This document shows, in pieces, positions 1-8,554 of a stretch of DNA of 64,000 bases. A program made the translations under genes and the position numbers. The notes under the pieces were generated by a model. It saw only the letters and a program-made list of their open reading frames with translations. It did not search any database and was not told the origin of the DNA. The DNA is from CBDCFL01 sp965216135 (GTDB taxonomy: Bacteria; Pseudomonadota; Alphaproteobacteria; Rhodobacterales; Rhodobacteraceae). Numbering within the stretch: the first letter of the stretch is position 1; each line of letters opens with the position of its first letter. The stretch lies in assembly GCA_965216135.1 (NCBI GenBank), contig CBDCFL010000018.1, positions 179,158-243,157 of the forward strand, given 5' to 3'.

Positions 1-123
1 AGCCAAAAGCAGAATTGCGGTTACCGGGGTCAGGCCGACCGCGGTTCCGATGATGACATCCTTGATCCAGGATACCAGCCGGACAGCGCCGGACGGTCGC
101 ACGTTAATGGCTGCGTCGGTCAC
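1..123 (-). CDS. 5' part of a small membrane protein gene, cut by the window edge
   Basis: A GTG start whose last bases overlap the TGA stop of the phosphatase gene upstream (shared GTGA), giving 41 codons before the window ends. The visible protein has a short polar N-terminus (about 22 residues) and then a hydrophobic stretch with the character of a first membrane helix (residues about 24-41). The stop-start overlap implies co-transcription with the phosphatase gene. I do not recognise the family from this fragment. Confidence 0.5.
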   Translation of the reverse strand, partial: MTDAAINVRPSGAVRLVSWIKDVIIGTAVGLTPVTAILLLA

Positions 124-1214
124 GTCGAAAGCCCCGACAAAACGTCACCTTCTGCGCGGGCAGCGCGTATGCCCATGATCGCGGCAATTGTCGGCGCTAT
201 GGCTACCTGTTCGACCCGGCGGTCCATCACCCGGCCCCGCGCGATACCCGGACCAAATGCCAGCGCCCATATTTCATGCGCCGAGCGGGTGTTGAAATGA
301 TGCTGAAACGGTACCGACATCAGCCCGTTGGCGTCGCGCCCGCAATCCGGCGCGATGACGAAGACTGTGTTGTCCGCGTAAAACGGGTCGCGGTCGGCGA
401 AATCGACGAGCTCTTTCAGCCCCTCGTCTATGATCGAAATGGCGCGGGTGTAGTGGCTGGCATTGCCCCAGTGGACGTAGTCGGTATCCTGATAATTCAC
501 CATCATCAGGTGCGGCCTAAGCTCGGCCATTGCCCGCAGCGCAAGGGCCGTCAGCAGCCGGTCACCGCGCGGATTCCTGAACCCGTCATCGCCATAATGC
601 GACCGCCAGCCCGCCCAGAAATCCTGCAGCGGGGCCGATTGATCGGGCACGATCTGGCGGTGATCCTTGGCCAGAAGCGCGGTATAATCCTGTTGCGCCT
701 TCTCAAGTGCTTTTTCGTCGGGACCGCCCTCGCGCAGGATTTGCGCGGTTTTGTAAATCTTGAAACGGTGCAGGCTCAGCATTTCAGAGCGGAAGTTGAT
801 GCCAAAATGGCCGTGCATTCCGTAAGTGAAAAACTCTTCCTGCGCGCGATCCTCGCCATTGACCAGCAACACCTGGTGGGACGGGATGTCGAAAGCCTCG
901 CGCAGGTATTCAAACAGCGTCGGTTCCGTCGGCTCGAGCCGGTCGTCGAGAAATTTCGATCCGGCATCGCGGTAGGCTTCATAACGCCCGGTCAGGATAT
1001 TCAGCGTGCCCTCGGCGTGGCTGGTATTGCCGCCTTCCATCTGAGAAATGACCATATTGGGGATCAGCACCCCGCGTTCGGTCAAAACATGGCGCAAGTA
1101 AGGGGCATAAGTGGTTGCGGCATCAATGGTTTCGGCCCGGCGCACGCCGCCGCCAAAACGGATCAGAATGATATTTGGGCCTCTGTAGGGTGCAGCATGA
1201 GTGGTGAGCGGCAA
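120..1214 (-). CDS. Alkaline-phosphatase/sulfatase-superfamily protein with damaged Tat signal
   Basis: The product resembles alkaline-phosphatase-superfamily hydrolases (sulfatase / type I phosphodiesterase fold). It has an N-terminal PNIILIRFGGG strand, an internal NYQDTDYVHWGN segment, a VIAPDCGRD segment near the C-terminus, and several His residues likely to bind metal. The open frame begins at TTG 1214. However, in-frame codons upstream read RQFNIGLAAGVGAAGLP, a Tat-like signal. A good ribosome site (AAGGAG, 1275-1280) sits six bases before a TTG at 1268, and codon 3 after that TTG is TGA (1260-1262). The natural gene probably began TTG-GAC-CGA and lost export through a CGA to TGA change. 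Substrate unknown. Its stop overlaps the start of the next gene downstream. Confidence 0.65.
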   Translation of the reverse strand: MPLTTHAAPYRGPNIILIRFGGGVRRAETIDAATTYAPYLRHVLTERGVLIPNMVISQMEGGNTSHAEGTLNILTGRYEAYRDAGSKFLDDRLEPTEPTLFEYLREAFDIPSHQVLLVNGEDRAQEEFFTYGMHGHFGINFRSEMLSLHRFKIYKTAQILREGGPDEKALEKAQQDYTALLAKDHRQIVPDQSAPLQDFWAGWRSHYGDDGFRNPRGDRLLTALALRAMAELRPHLMMVNYQDTDYVHWGNASHYTRAISIIDEGLKELVDFADRDPFYADNTVFVIAPDCGRDANGLMSVPFQHHFNTRSAHEIWALAFGPGIARGRVMDRRVEQVAIAPTIAAIMGIRAARAEGDVLSGLST

Positions 1215-1514
1215 TCCCGCGGCGCCAACTCCCGCGGCAAGGCCAATGTTAAATTGGCGTCAGTCCAAATCGTGCTCCTTGTCTTCCACCCCCTTACCTT
1301 ATCAAATCGGACCCGGCAGGCCTCAGTTCAAGGCAGGCGCGCTTGCCTCGGCGTGATTTCGCCAGTTTATACGCGCGTTGGTCAATCGCTGCGCCGATAT
1401 CCATGCCCGTTTCGCTGGCATGTCTGGCAATGCCGCTCATCGACACGTTGCCAGCGGGCCCCTGCTGCGCCAGAGTCAGACCAAATGGTGCTGCGGGGCC
1501 AAACCGGACGATCC

Positions 1515-2192
1515 ATGACCGACACCAAGCCACCGATTGCACGTCGCTTGCCCGCCGCCAGACGCCGCGAGCAGATGATGGCTGCAGCGGCTGAATATTT
1601 CGCCGTGAACGGACTTGATGCGTCAACCCGCGATATCGCCCACGCGCTGAATGTCACGCAAGGGCTTATCTACAAGCATTTTTCTTCCAAAGAGGACCTG
1701 ATCGAGCAGACCTTGGCGTGGGCCTTCGCCATGGACCCGGCGGATGCGCCATGGCTGGACCTGACGCACGGATTAGAAGCGGGATTGCTGCAATATTACA
1801 CCCAACTCACCTCGAAAACGAGTGAAGTGCGCATGCGTCTGTTTATCCGCGCCGGTCTTGACGGGCGCAGCTGGCCGGCCCGCCGCGGTACTGCATTGAC
1901 GCAAAATCTGTTTCTGCCGATCATCGCAGAGTTACGGCGCGACGCGGGACTGCCGGATCTGTCGCACGTCGCCGCGATGCGGGGCGAGCGTGAATTGGTC
2001 ATGATGCTGCATGCGTCGGTCGTGTTCCTGGGCATTCGCAGACACATCTATCAAACGCCGATGCCCGACGATCTGAGCGATGTCGTGGCACTTTTGGTCG
2101 CGACATTTGTCGCCGGTGCCGTCCCTGCGATCCGGAGCCTACACGAAAACGGCCAGAAAAGCCTCAGAGAGCCTTTGGCCCCGCAGACCTAG
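1515..2192 (+). CDS. TetR/AcrR-family transcriptional regulator
   Basis: A 225-residue protein with an N-terminal TetR helix-turn-helix at residues about 15-65: RREQMMAAAAEYFAVNGLD, then TRDIAHALNVTQGLIYKHFSS, the canonical recognition-helix sequence. The C-terminal ligand domain is variable, as usual for TetR. The ATG at 1515 places the HTH at the normal distance from the N-terminus; longer open frame upstream in this reading frame is antisense to the phosphatase gene. It converges with the P460 gene, and the two stop codons overlap (CTAG at 2189-2192). Its target is not apparent; the divergent phosphatase gene is the nearest candidate. Confidence 0.9.
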   Translation: MTDTKPPIARRLPAARRREQMMAAAAEYFAVNGLDASTRDIAHALNVTQGLIYKHFSSKEDLIEQTLAWAFAMDPADAPWLDLTHGLEAGLLQYYTQLTSKTSEVRMRLFIRAGLDGRSWPARRGTALTQNLFLPIIAELRRDAGLPDLSHVAAMRGERELVMMLHASVVFLGIRRHIYQTPMPDDLSDVVALLVATFVAGAVPAIRSLHENGQKSLREPLAPQT

Positions 2193-3551
2193 CGCTGCGC
2201 ATCCTCGACGAATTTCCAGAATGTAAACGTGTAGTCGCGCTCAGTTCGGTTGGCATGGCAGGAAAAACAGCCGTCAAAGCTGGCGTCCGGTCGGGGCAAA
2301 TCGTCGCCCTGATACCAGGGCATTTAACATTCGATATGGGCCCATTTTCGCATTCCATGGTTTCGGGCTGTGCGATGAGCTTTTTCCAAGCTTCATCCAG
2401 CATCGCCGTAGTCTTCGAACACCGGTTGGAGAGCCAATTGGCGCGCAAGTACTGCCAGCGGGTTCAGTTCCGGAGCGCGCGTGGCAGCAGGATGATGGTG
2501 AGGTTCTTCGGGACTTGCCGGTGGTGTGCCATCCGGCCCGATCCATCAGCACAACCGCATGGGCCTTTGTGGCGGCTGATCTCCGAGATGCATCGTGGCT
2601 TGCGCGTCCGCCCAAGGCAGCGATGCCGTGAGCCTGGCACCGGAACAGATCAAAGACGCTGATCGCGCCATTGTCATCGAGCGGGGGCGCGTGCCCAATC
2701 TCGCCCCAGGCGCGATCAGGCCATTCTTCTGGCCAAGGCGTGCTTCGTGCCTCAGATCTCCACCGGCGTTCCCGCTGGCAGGTCAGCTATATGCACCTGG
2801 CCGGCCGCGATGATCCGCTTATCCTGCCTGGGATGCTGCGGGCGGGCGCTGATATGGGCAAAGCCCAGTTCGCCGCAGTCGATATCCCGCGCTCGGAATA
2901 GATGACGCCAAAGCGCGCCTCGATCACCCGCTTCAGGTCGATCCGCCGCCAGCGGACAACCCCGTCCACCGCCGGGTCGGGGCCGGTCTCGACAATCTCG
3001 CCAAGTTCTTTCATCTGGACATCGCTCAGGTAGCGCGTCCGGCCCGCGCCCTTGACGGTTGGTGAGGCGCTCAGTTCGGTTGGCATCCCACCGATCACGG
3101 CGCATGCAGGAAAAACAGCCGTCAAAGCTGGCGTCCGGTCGGCGGCATCAATCGAATCGCCCTGATACCAGGCGTAATCCCAGTTTTCATTGGCCGTCGA
3201 CCAGGCGGCGTTCTTCTCCATGACAAACCGGTGCCCCGAGGGCTCGTCGGCGATCAGCCTCCCGGATTCATCAAAGACCGGCGCGCCATTGTCATCGAGC
3301 TTGGCCGCCCAATCCTCCATGATCAGGATTGTGCCATCAGGCAATGGCCGGCCAGCGACAGCGGCCGCGCGCGCTTCGGGATTGACCCACATTTTCCGAA
3401 CCCGAATCCGGTCGAGGCGGTCAACATCCATGTAATTCACAAATTCGGCCTGATAGTTTTCCGGCAGTTTCACCGTGTCCGGACCGGCCAGAACTATTGT
3501 TCCCAGAACTGCGGCAACAGAAGCGACATAAGCAATTGTGGTGCGTCTCAT
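2189..3551 (-). pseudogene. Cytochrome P460-family protein, interrupted and scrambled by an IS630 B relic
   Basis: The N-terminal part (from ATG 3551) encodes a signal sequence (MRRTTIAYVASVAAVLG) and a P460-like domain ending in NWDYAWYQGD. The C-terminal part lies at about 2189-2323 and reads WYQGD-DLPRPDASFDGCFSC-HANRTERDYTF, with the CxxCH haem-binding motif, then a TAG stop at 2189. Between the arms sits a degraded copy of the IS630 B element. About 55-75 bp of the P460 gene occur on both sides, and short P460 pieces are interleaved with IS sequence. The start overlaps the cupredoxin stop (ATGA, 3548-3551), so the pair formed a copper/haem periplasmic redox operon. P460 proteins often oxidise small nitrogen compounds; no specific substrate is implied here. 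Confidence 0.75.
2225..3160. mobile_element. Scrambled IS630 B relic mixed with P460 gene pieces
   Basis: Plus-strand sequence from about 2320 follows the left end and body of the B element found intact at 8555-9716 (catttaacatt..gatatgggccc, then the transposase gene). It carries many small deletions and short blocks of the P460 gene. For example, the block at about 2665-2690 (cgccattgtcatcgagc) also occurs intact at 3286-3302. Near 3090-3170 single IS fragments (atcccaccgatc, acggcgcatgc) alternate with P460 fragments. Normal IS decay does not insert host-gene words into the element, so a merged consensus of two alleles is the simplest explanation. Confidence 0.6.
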
Positions 3552-3862
3552 CCCGTCACCTCCACATCTATGATCATGTGCGCGTGGAAAACACACTCGA
3601 CCTCAAATCGTCCTGGCGCGCGCAGCACAAACATGGCCTCTGAGCCCGCCTCCTGCTTGCCCAGGTCCATTGCGAAACCAGCTGTCGCGACAAAGACGTT
3701 GTGATCGGTGGCGTCATCGTTGACGAAGCGGATCGTATCGCCGACTGCGGCGCTGATTACCCCCGGTGCGTAACTACTTCCCGACATTGTCACGACAATT
3801 TCTTCGGCGTTGGCCGCGGCTGCGGATAGAGCCAGGACCGCCACACATGCACTCGCTCGCAT
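3548..3862 (-). CDS. Periplasmic cupredoxin (plastocyanin/azurin-like)
   Basis: A 104-residue secreted blue-copper protein. A signal peptide occupies residues 1-19 (MRASACVAVLALSAAAANA). The copper site is visible as His in DATDHNVFV followed by the C-terminal CVFHAHM loop supplying Cys, His and Met, the standard type-1 copper ligand set. Length is typical of small cupredoxins. It probably shuttles electrons in the periplasm, plausibly with the P460-family haem protein encoded directly downstream with a 4-bp overlap. That partner gene is broken in this assembly. Confidence 0.88.
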   Translation of the reverse strand: MRASACVAVLALSAAAANAEEIVVTMSGSSYAPGVISAAVGDTIRFVNDDATDHNVFVATAGFAMDLGKQEAGSEAMFVLRAPGRFEVECVFHAHMIIDVEVTG

Positions 3863-3901
3863 TTCTTGCCCTCCAAGTTTGATGGGATGCGGGTGAAGAG
3901 T

Positions 3902-3951
3902 GCCAGACCCAGGGGTAAGTTGTCAATTGACAACTTACCCCTGGGTCTGGC
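3902..3951. promoter_or_regulatory. Perfect 50-bp palindrome between cupredoxin and accA
   Basis: Bases 3902-3926 are the exact reverse complement of 3927-3951, with no loop; the centre is TTGTCAATTGACAA. It lies in the divergent promoter region, 40 bp upstream of the cupredoxin start and about 107 bp upstream of accA, and no gene reads into it, so it is not an ordinary terminator. It could be a large operator for a dimeric regulator, a cruciform-forming site, or a fold-back artefact. Confidence 0.6.
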
Positions 3952-4057
3952 CGCGCGTGTGCCGGTGCCATTCGTCGCAGGCAAATCGATGCCAGTTGCA
4001 TTGCGCCAACCCCGCGGTCATATATTCAACTAAATGCGGCCCGGGCAGGGATAGCTG

Positions 4058-5020
4058 ATGACCAATTACCTAGAATTTGAAAAACCCCTTGCTGAAATTG
4101 AAGGCAAGGCCGAGGAATTGCGCGCGATGGCGCGGGCAAATTCCGAGATGGATGTTGAAAAAGAGGCTGCAGCGCTCGACCGCAAGGCCACCAAGATGCT
4201 GAAGGATTTGTACAAGGATCTGACGCCGTGGCGCAAATGTCAGGTCGCGCGCCATCCCGACCGCCCGCATTGCCGCGACTATATCGAAGCGTTGTTCACC
4301 GAGTATACGCCGCTGGCCGGTGACCGGAACTTTGCCGATGATCATGCGGTGATGGGCGGGCTGGCGCGGCTGGATGGGCGACCGGTCATGGTAATCGGAC
4401 ATGAAAAGGGACATGACACCAAGACCCGCATCGAACGCAATTTCGGCATGGCCCGGCCGGAAGGGTATCGAAAAGCGATCCGGTTGATGGATCTGGCCGA
4501 CCGGTTCGGTGTGCCGATCGTGACACTGGTCGATACCCCTGGTGCCTATCCGGGCAAGGGCGCCGAAGAACGCGGTCAGTCAGAAGCGATCGCGCGGACC
4601 ACGGAAAAATGCCTGCAAGTCCGGGTCCCGCTGGTCGCGGTGATCATTGGCGAGGGAGGTTCAGGCGGCGCGGTGGCTTTTGCCACGGCCGACCGCGTGG
4701 CAATGCTGGAACATTCGATATATTCGGTCATCAGCCCCGAAGGCTGCGCCTCGATCCTGTGGAAGGATGCCGAAAAAATGCGCGAGGCCGCCGAGGCGCT
4801 GCGCCTGACCGCACAAGACCTGTTCAAGCTGAAAGTCGCAGATAAGATCATTACCGAGCCACGCGGCGGCGCCCATCGCGACACCAAGGCAACCATGGCC
4901 GATGCCGGCAAAACGCTTGTCGCCCTGCTCGACGAAATGACCAAGAAAAAGCCCAAACAGTTGCGGATCGAGCGGCGCAAAAAGTACCTTGATCTCGGCA
5001 CCAAGGGGCTGGCCGCCTAG
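4058..5020 (+). CDS. accA: Acetyl-CoA carboxylase carboxyltransferase, alpha subunit
   Basis: A 320-residue protein of normal AccA length. It starts with the characteristic N-terminus (YLEFEKPLAEIEGKAEELR) and contains the crotonase-type core: GHEKGHDTKTRIERNFGM, TLVDTPGAYPGKGAEERGQ, and IGEGGSGGAVA, which builds the oxyanion hole. With AccD it transfers the carboxyl group from carboxybiotin to acetyl-CoA, making malonyl-CoA for fatty-acid synthesis in the cytoplasm. A ribosome site (agggat) precedes the ATG. It appears intact and monocistronic; the next 220 bp carry no convincing gene before IS630 A copy 1. Confidence 0.98.
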   Translation: MTNYLEFEKPLAEIEGKAEELRAMARANSEMDVEKEAAALDRKATKMLKDLYKDLTPWRKCQVARHPDRPHCRDYIEALFTEYTPLAGDRNFADDHAVMGGLARLDGRPVMVIGHEKGHDTKTRIERNFGMARPEGYRKAIRLMDLADRFGVPIVTLVDTPGAYPGKGAEERGQSEAIARTTEKCLQVRVPLVAVIIGEGGSGGAVAFATADRVAMLEHSIYSVISPEGCASILWKDAEKMREAAEALRLTAQDLFKLKVADKIITEPRGGAHRDTKATMADAGKTLVALLDEMTKKKPKQLRIERRKKYLDLGTKGLAA

Positions 5021-5243
5021 CATCAGAGCTGTGCCGATACGCAACAATGCGCTCCTGGTTGAAAAACTGTGGACGATGCGTGGAACCTGATCGCGTTACC
5101 GGTCTGATACGCTTTGGGCAATTATGGCAGGAATTGGGCGCTCGCCCCGTCAGGACGGCGCGAATTTTACGGCTTTATTTCAATGCTTTGCGGGATTTCC
5201 TGAATCAAGAGAACGGATTGTCCCCAAAGTATCTGACATTTAA
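5021..5243. other. Non-coding stretch between accA and the IS cluster
   Basis: About 220 bp. A 70-codon open frame starting at 5047 runs into the IS end and shows no recognisable domain, so I do not call it. This stretch, 6409-6458 and 7296-7333 were contiguous before the IS insertions and form the original upstream region of the DUF4177 gene. Confidence 0.5.
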
Positions 5244-6408
5244 TACCAACGGTCATTGATCAGAACCCATGCGCCCATTTGCGTATGCCGAGGGACATGA
5301 TCTTCCATGGTTGGTCGATGAGGTTGTTCCAGGCTTGGCAGCACAGCGCGACGATGTCTTCGTAGGATTTGAAGATCCGGTTCGACAACCAGTTGTCGCG
5401 CATGAATTGCCAGACATTCTCCACCGGGTTCAACTCGGGCGATCGTGGCGGCAGCGCCAGGACGGTGATGTTGTCGGGGATCGCCAGCTTGGGCGTCAAG
5501 TGCCAACCGGCCTGATCGACGATCAGCACCGCATGGGTGCCGGGATCGACGGCGGCACTGATCTCGATGAGGTGCGCCGCCATGGCGTCGGTGTCGCACC
5601 AGGGCATGACCAGCCCGGCGCCTTTCCCCTTCGCGGGACAGATCGCGCCGAAGATATAGGCCCATTCGGTGCGCTGGTCGCGGGGCGCCCGCGGGCGCGT
5701 GCCACGTCTGGCCCATCGGCGTGTGAGCTTATTCTTCTGGCCGATGCGGGCTTCATCTTGCCACCACAGCTCTATCTCGACGCCTTTCGGGAGCCTCGCC
5801 CGGATCTTCGCCAGTTCGGCGGGGAAGTTTTTTTTAAAAGCCTCGACGGCCAGCTCGTTTTGCGCGTAGTGGCGCGGCCGCGCCGAGATCTTGGCGAAGC
5901 CGAGCGCCTTCAACTCGCGCCCGACCGTGGTCTCGTCGAGCGAGATGGCGAACGTCTCCAAGAGCCACCGCGCCAGGTCCTTGCGCCGCCAGCGCACGAC
6001 GCCGTCCACCGCCGGGACCGGGCCGGCCTCAACAACCTCCGCCAGTGCGCGGCGGTGATCGGCGTTGAGCTTCGAGGGTGCGCCCGGTGACTTCCCATCG
6101 ACCAGCCCGTCCGGTCCGCGGGCGTTGAAGCGCAGCACCCAGTCGCGAATGATCTGCAGACCGACGCCGCCGATCCGCGACGCATCCGTCCTGCTGCCAC
6201 CATCGTAGACCTCGGCCAACGCCAGCAGACGACGGCTCTGGGTCGCGTCCCTGGTCCTCTTCGCGAGGCGCCGCAGTGAGACGCTGTCAAAATCGTTCCG
6301 TAAGTCGATAGGCGCTGCCATGGCGAACCTCATTGGTTCACCACATTGAGTCAGAGATCGGACCGCTTGGGAATCCCCAACGTGAGTCAGGCATTCCGCT
6401 CGGTGGTA
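5244..6408 (-). mobile_element. IS630-family element A, copy 1
   Basis: 1165 bp, ends TACCAACGG... and ...CGGTGGTA, flanked on both sides by TAA (5241-5243 and 6409-6411). It encodes one transposase on the minus strand. It is nearly identical to copy 2 at 9720-10884, which lies in inverted orientation 3.3 kb away, so the pair could drive inversion of the interval. The copies differ by a few residues in the transposase, so they are recent but not the same event. Confidence 0.9.
5260..6333 (-). CDS. IS630-family transposase (element A, copy 1)
   Basis: 357 residues from ATG 6333 (MRFAMAAPIDLRNDFD); the frame is open upstream to 6429, but that part is the IS end. The N-terminal half has helix-turn-helix domains. 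The C-terminal half is the DDE catalytic domain, with Asp in WWQDEARIG, Asp in LIVDQAGWH and Glu in SPELNPVENVW. The A-tract in AFKKNF has 8 A residues, so the protein is encoded in one frame, unlike elements C and D. Confidence 0.92.
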   Translation of the reverse strand: MRFAMAAPIDLRNDFDSVSLRRLAKRTRDATQSRRLLALAEVYDGGSRTDASRIGGVGLQIIRDWVLRFNARGPDGLVDGKSPGAPSKLNADHRRALAEVVEAGPVPAVDGVVRWRRKDLARWLLETFAISLDETTVGRELKALGFAKISARPRHYAQNELAVEAFKKNFPAELAKIRARLPKGVEIELWWQDEARIGQKNKLTRRWARRGTRPRAPRDQRTEWAYIFGAICPAKGKGAGLVMPWCDTDAMAAHLIEISAAVDPGTHAVLIVDQAGWHLTPKLAIPDNITVLALPPRSPELNPVENVWQFMRDNWLSNRIFKSYEDIVALCCQAWNNLIDQPWKIMSLGIRKWAHGF

Positions 6409-6458
6409 TAATTGCCCATTTGTCGCCACATTCTCTTTGCCCCGGAACCGGTCGCTAG

Positions 6459-7295
6459 GGGGTGTTGACGTTCATCGTGTTTGAATGACGATTGCAGCAA
6501 GCGAGATGAATGCTTTGAAGCTGTCATCTGTTTTGCAGGAACGCATTGCGATCCCTCTGTATTCCTTCAGCTTTCCGAAGAAGTTTTCGACCAGGTGACG
6601 CCATTTGTAGGTGTGGCGGTCGAACTCCGCCGGGAAGCGGCGGTTTGATTTTGGAGGGATTACCGGCTCGATCCCGGCACTGGTCAGCGCTTCGCGCAGC
6701 CAGTTCGCGTCGAAGGCACGGTCGGCGAGAAACTGGTCGCAGGTGAGGCCCTCGATCAGTGCGGCGGTACCCCGCAGGTCATGCGCCTGACCGGGCAGAA
6801 GGCGGAAGTCGATCAGATTGCCGAGCGCGTCCGTCAGAGCCATGATCTTTGTCGTTATCCCGCCGCGAGAGCGTCCGATGGCTTGGCTTTGAGTCCCCCT
6901 TTTGCGCCCTGACCGTGTCGGTGGACTTTGACGATACTACCGTCGATCATCGTGTATTCGAAGTCTGCATCTTCGGCTAATACCCTGAACATACGATAGA
7001 AAGCGTCGGCCCTCACCCACCTTCGGAAGCGCTTGAACACGCTGTTCCAGCGCCCGAACTCTTCCGGCAGGTCGCGCCAGGGGCATCCGGTCCGCGAGAT
7101 CCAGAGAACTGCCTCGACAAACCGGCGCGGGTCAGGGCCGGTGCGACCGGGGTCGCATTCCCGGCCAAGGCAGTGCGGTGCGATGACAGCCCATTGGGCG
7201 TCGGTCAGAACTGTGCGGATCAGGGCTGCTCTCCTCTGTTTGCAACCTTGAATCAGTCATCAGCCGATTTGGGAATCCCTAAACGTCAACAAGCC
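6459..7295 (-). mobile_element. IS5-family (IS427-type) element E, copy 1
   Basis: 837 bp, with imperfect inverted ends (GGGGTGTTGACGTTC and GGCTTGTTGACGTTT) and CTAG on both sides (6455-6458 and 7296-7299), as expected for a CTAG/TA-targeting IS427-type element. It sits in the upstream region of the DUF4177 gene. A second copy is at 44363-45198. Confidence 0.85.
6472..7223 (-). CDS. IS5-family transposase in two overlapping frames (element E, copy 1)
   Basis: The first frame reads from the position of TTG in copy 2 (here CTG at 7223; IRTVLTDAQWAVIAPH...) and ends at LAAG with TAA at 6855. The second starts at ATG 6843 (MALTDALGNLIDF) and runs to 6472. A -1 shift near 'GGLKAK' joins them into the usual IS427-type sequence (AIGRSRGGITTKIMALTDALGN). 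Asp in YTMIDGSIVKVHRH and Asp in LADRAFDANWLRE belong to the DDE site. The start codon changed from TTG to CTG relative to copy 2, which may lower expression. Confidence 0.8.
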
Positions 7296-7341
7296 CTAGT
7301 TTGCGCCAACGAAATTATTTTCGGGGGAAATGGATGACTAA

Positions 7342-8551
7342 TACCAACGGCCCCCAGATTTGACTCAAGGGGATTCCCACGAGCGGCGTGATCTGATTCA
7401 GTGGCATCAAGGCAAGGGAGGCTTTGATGGCAGTAAGGATTACGCGCAAAGACAAGTCCGCAGGCGAGCTTCGCCAGGAAGCGGCGCGGTGCCGGGATGG
7501 GAAAGCGGCGCGACGGATGTTGGCGATTGCCCTGGTTCTGGATGGGGTTGACCGCAAGACGGCGGCAGAAAACTGCGGCATGGATCGGCAGACGCTGCGG
7601 GATTGGGCCCACCGTTACAATGCGGAGGGCGTGTCGGGCCTGTTCAACCGTCGCCCGCCGGATCCACCCTGTCTGCTGAGCGCGGCACAGGGTTCAACCG
7701 TCGCCCGCCGGATCCACCCTGTCTGCTGAGCGCGGCACAGAAGGAGGAGTTGGCGGAAATGGTTCGGGCGGGTCCCGACCCCGAAACCGATGGGGTTGTG
7801 CGCTGGCGGCGCATTGATCTGAAACGCAAGATCGAAGAGCGCTTCGGCGTCACCATGCATGAGCGAACTGTTGGCAAACAATTGGCAAGCCTGGGCTTTC
7901 GGCGTCTGTCGGTGCGCCCGCAGCATCCGAAATCCGACCCGGATGCACAGGAGGCTTTTAAAAAAACTTCGCCGCAGAGGTAGAAGCAGCCTTGCCGGAA
8001 ACAGCCCGCAGCAAGCCCCTGGAGATATGGTTTCAGGATGAAGCGCGGGTTGGCCAGCAGGGCACGCTCACCCGTATCTGGGCCGAGCGTGGAACACGCC
8101 CCCGTGCCCCGCGCGACACCCGCTATATCTGGAGCTACATTTTCGGTGCCGTCTGCCCGGAACGGGCTGAAGCGGCCGCTCTGATCATGCCACATGCCGA
8201 CACACAGGCCATGAGCGCGCATCTCGCCGAGATCGCTAAAACCGTCGCATCGGGCGCACATGCCCTTCTCATTCTGGATGGCGCTGGCTGGCACGGTTCG
8301 GCAGAGCTGGAGGTACCCGACAACATCACCCTGCTCAAACTCCCGCCCTATTCCCCTGAACTCAACCCGATGGAAAATGTGTGGGCTTATCTGCGTGCCA
8401 ACAAGCTCGCCATATCCGTCTTCGACAATTATGAGCAGATCGTCGACAGGTGTTGCGAAGCATGGAACTTCTTTGCAAACGACAAAACCGCAATCACGTC
8501 AATCACTACCAGACAATGGGTCAAAATGGTCAACGACTAGGGCCGTTGGTA
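7342..8551 (+). mobile_element. IS630-family element C
   Basis: 1210 bp, ends TACCAACGG... and ...CCGTTGGTA, flanked by TAA at 7339-7341 and 8552-8554. It contains an exact 50-bp tandem duplication (7643-7692 repeated from 7693), without which it would be 1160 bp, the same as element D. It is the outermost of three elements placed head to tail in one TAA target. Confidence 0.88.
7427..8540 (+). pseudogene. IS630-family transposase of element C, frame broken by a 50-bp duplication
   Basis: The start is MAVRITRKDKSAGELRQ; HTH residues continue to NAEGVSGLFNRRPPDPP. There the 50-bp tandem duplication (not a multiple of 3) stops the first frame at 7729. The sequence resumes in a second frame to AFKKTSPQR-stop at 7983, because the A-tract has 7 A. 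The catalytic half (WFQDEARVGQQGTL, LILDGAGWHG, SPELNPMENVWAYL) follows to 8540 in the -1 frame. The 7-A slippage site is probably natural, since element D has it too; the duplication is a true inactivation. Confidence 0.85.
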
Positions 8552-8554
8552 TAA

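Noticed and set aside
276..1514. Long open frame running upstream of the TetR gene in the same reading frame
   Set aside because: It is antisense to the phosphatase gene and lacks domain character; only the part from ATG 1515 matches TetR.
5047..5259. 70-codon open frame downstream of accA
   Set aside because: No recognisable domain, runs into the end of IS630 A1, and its sequence is part of the former DUF4177 upstream region.
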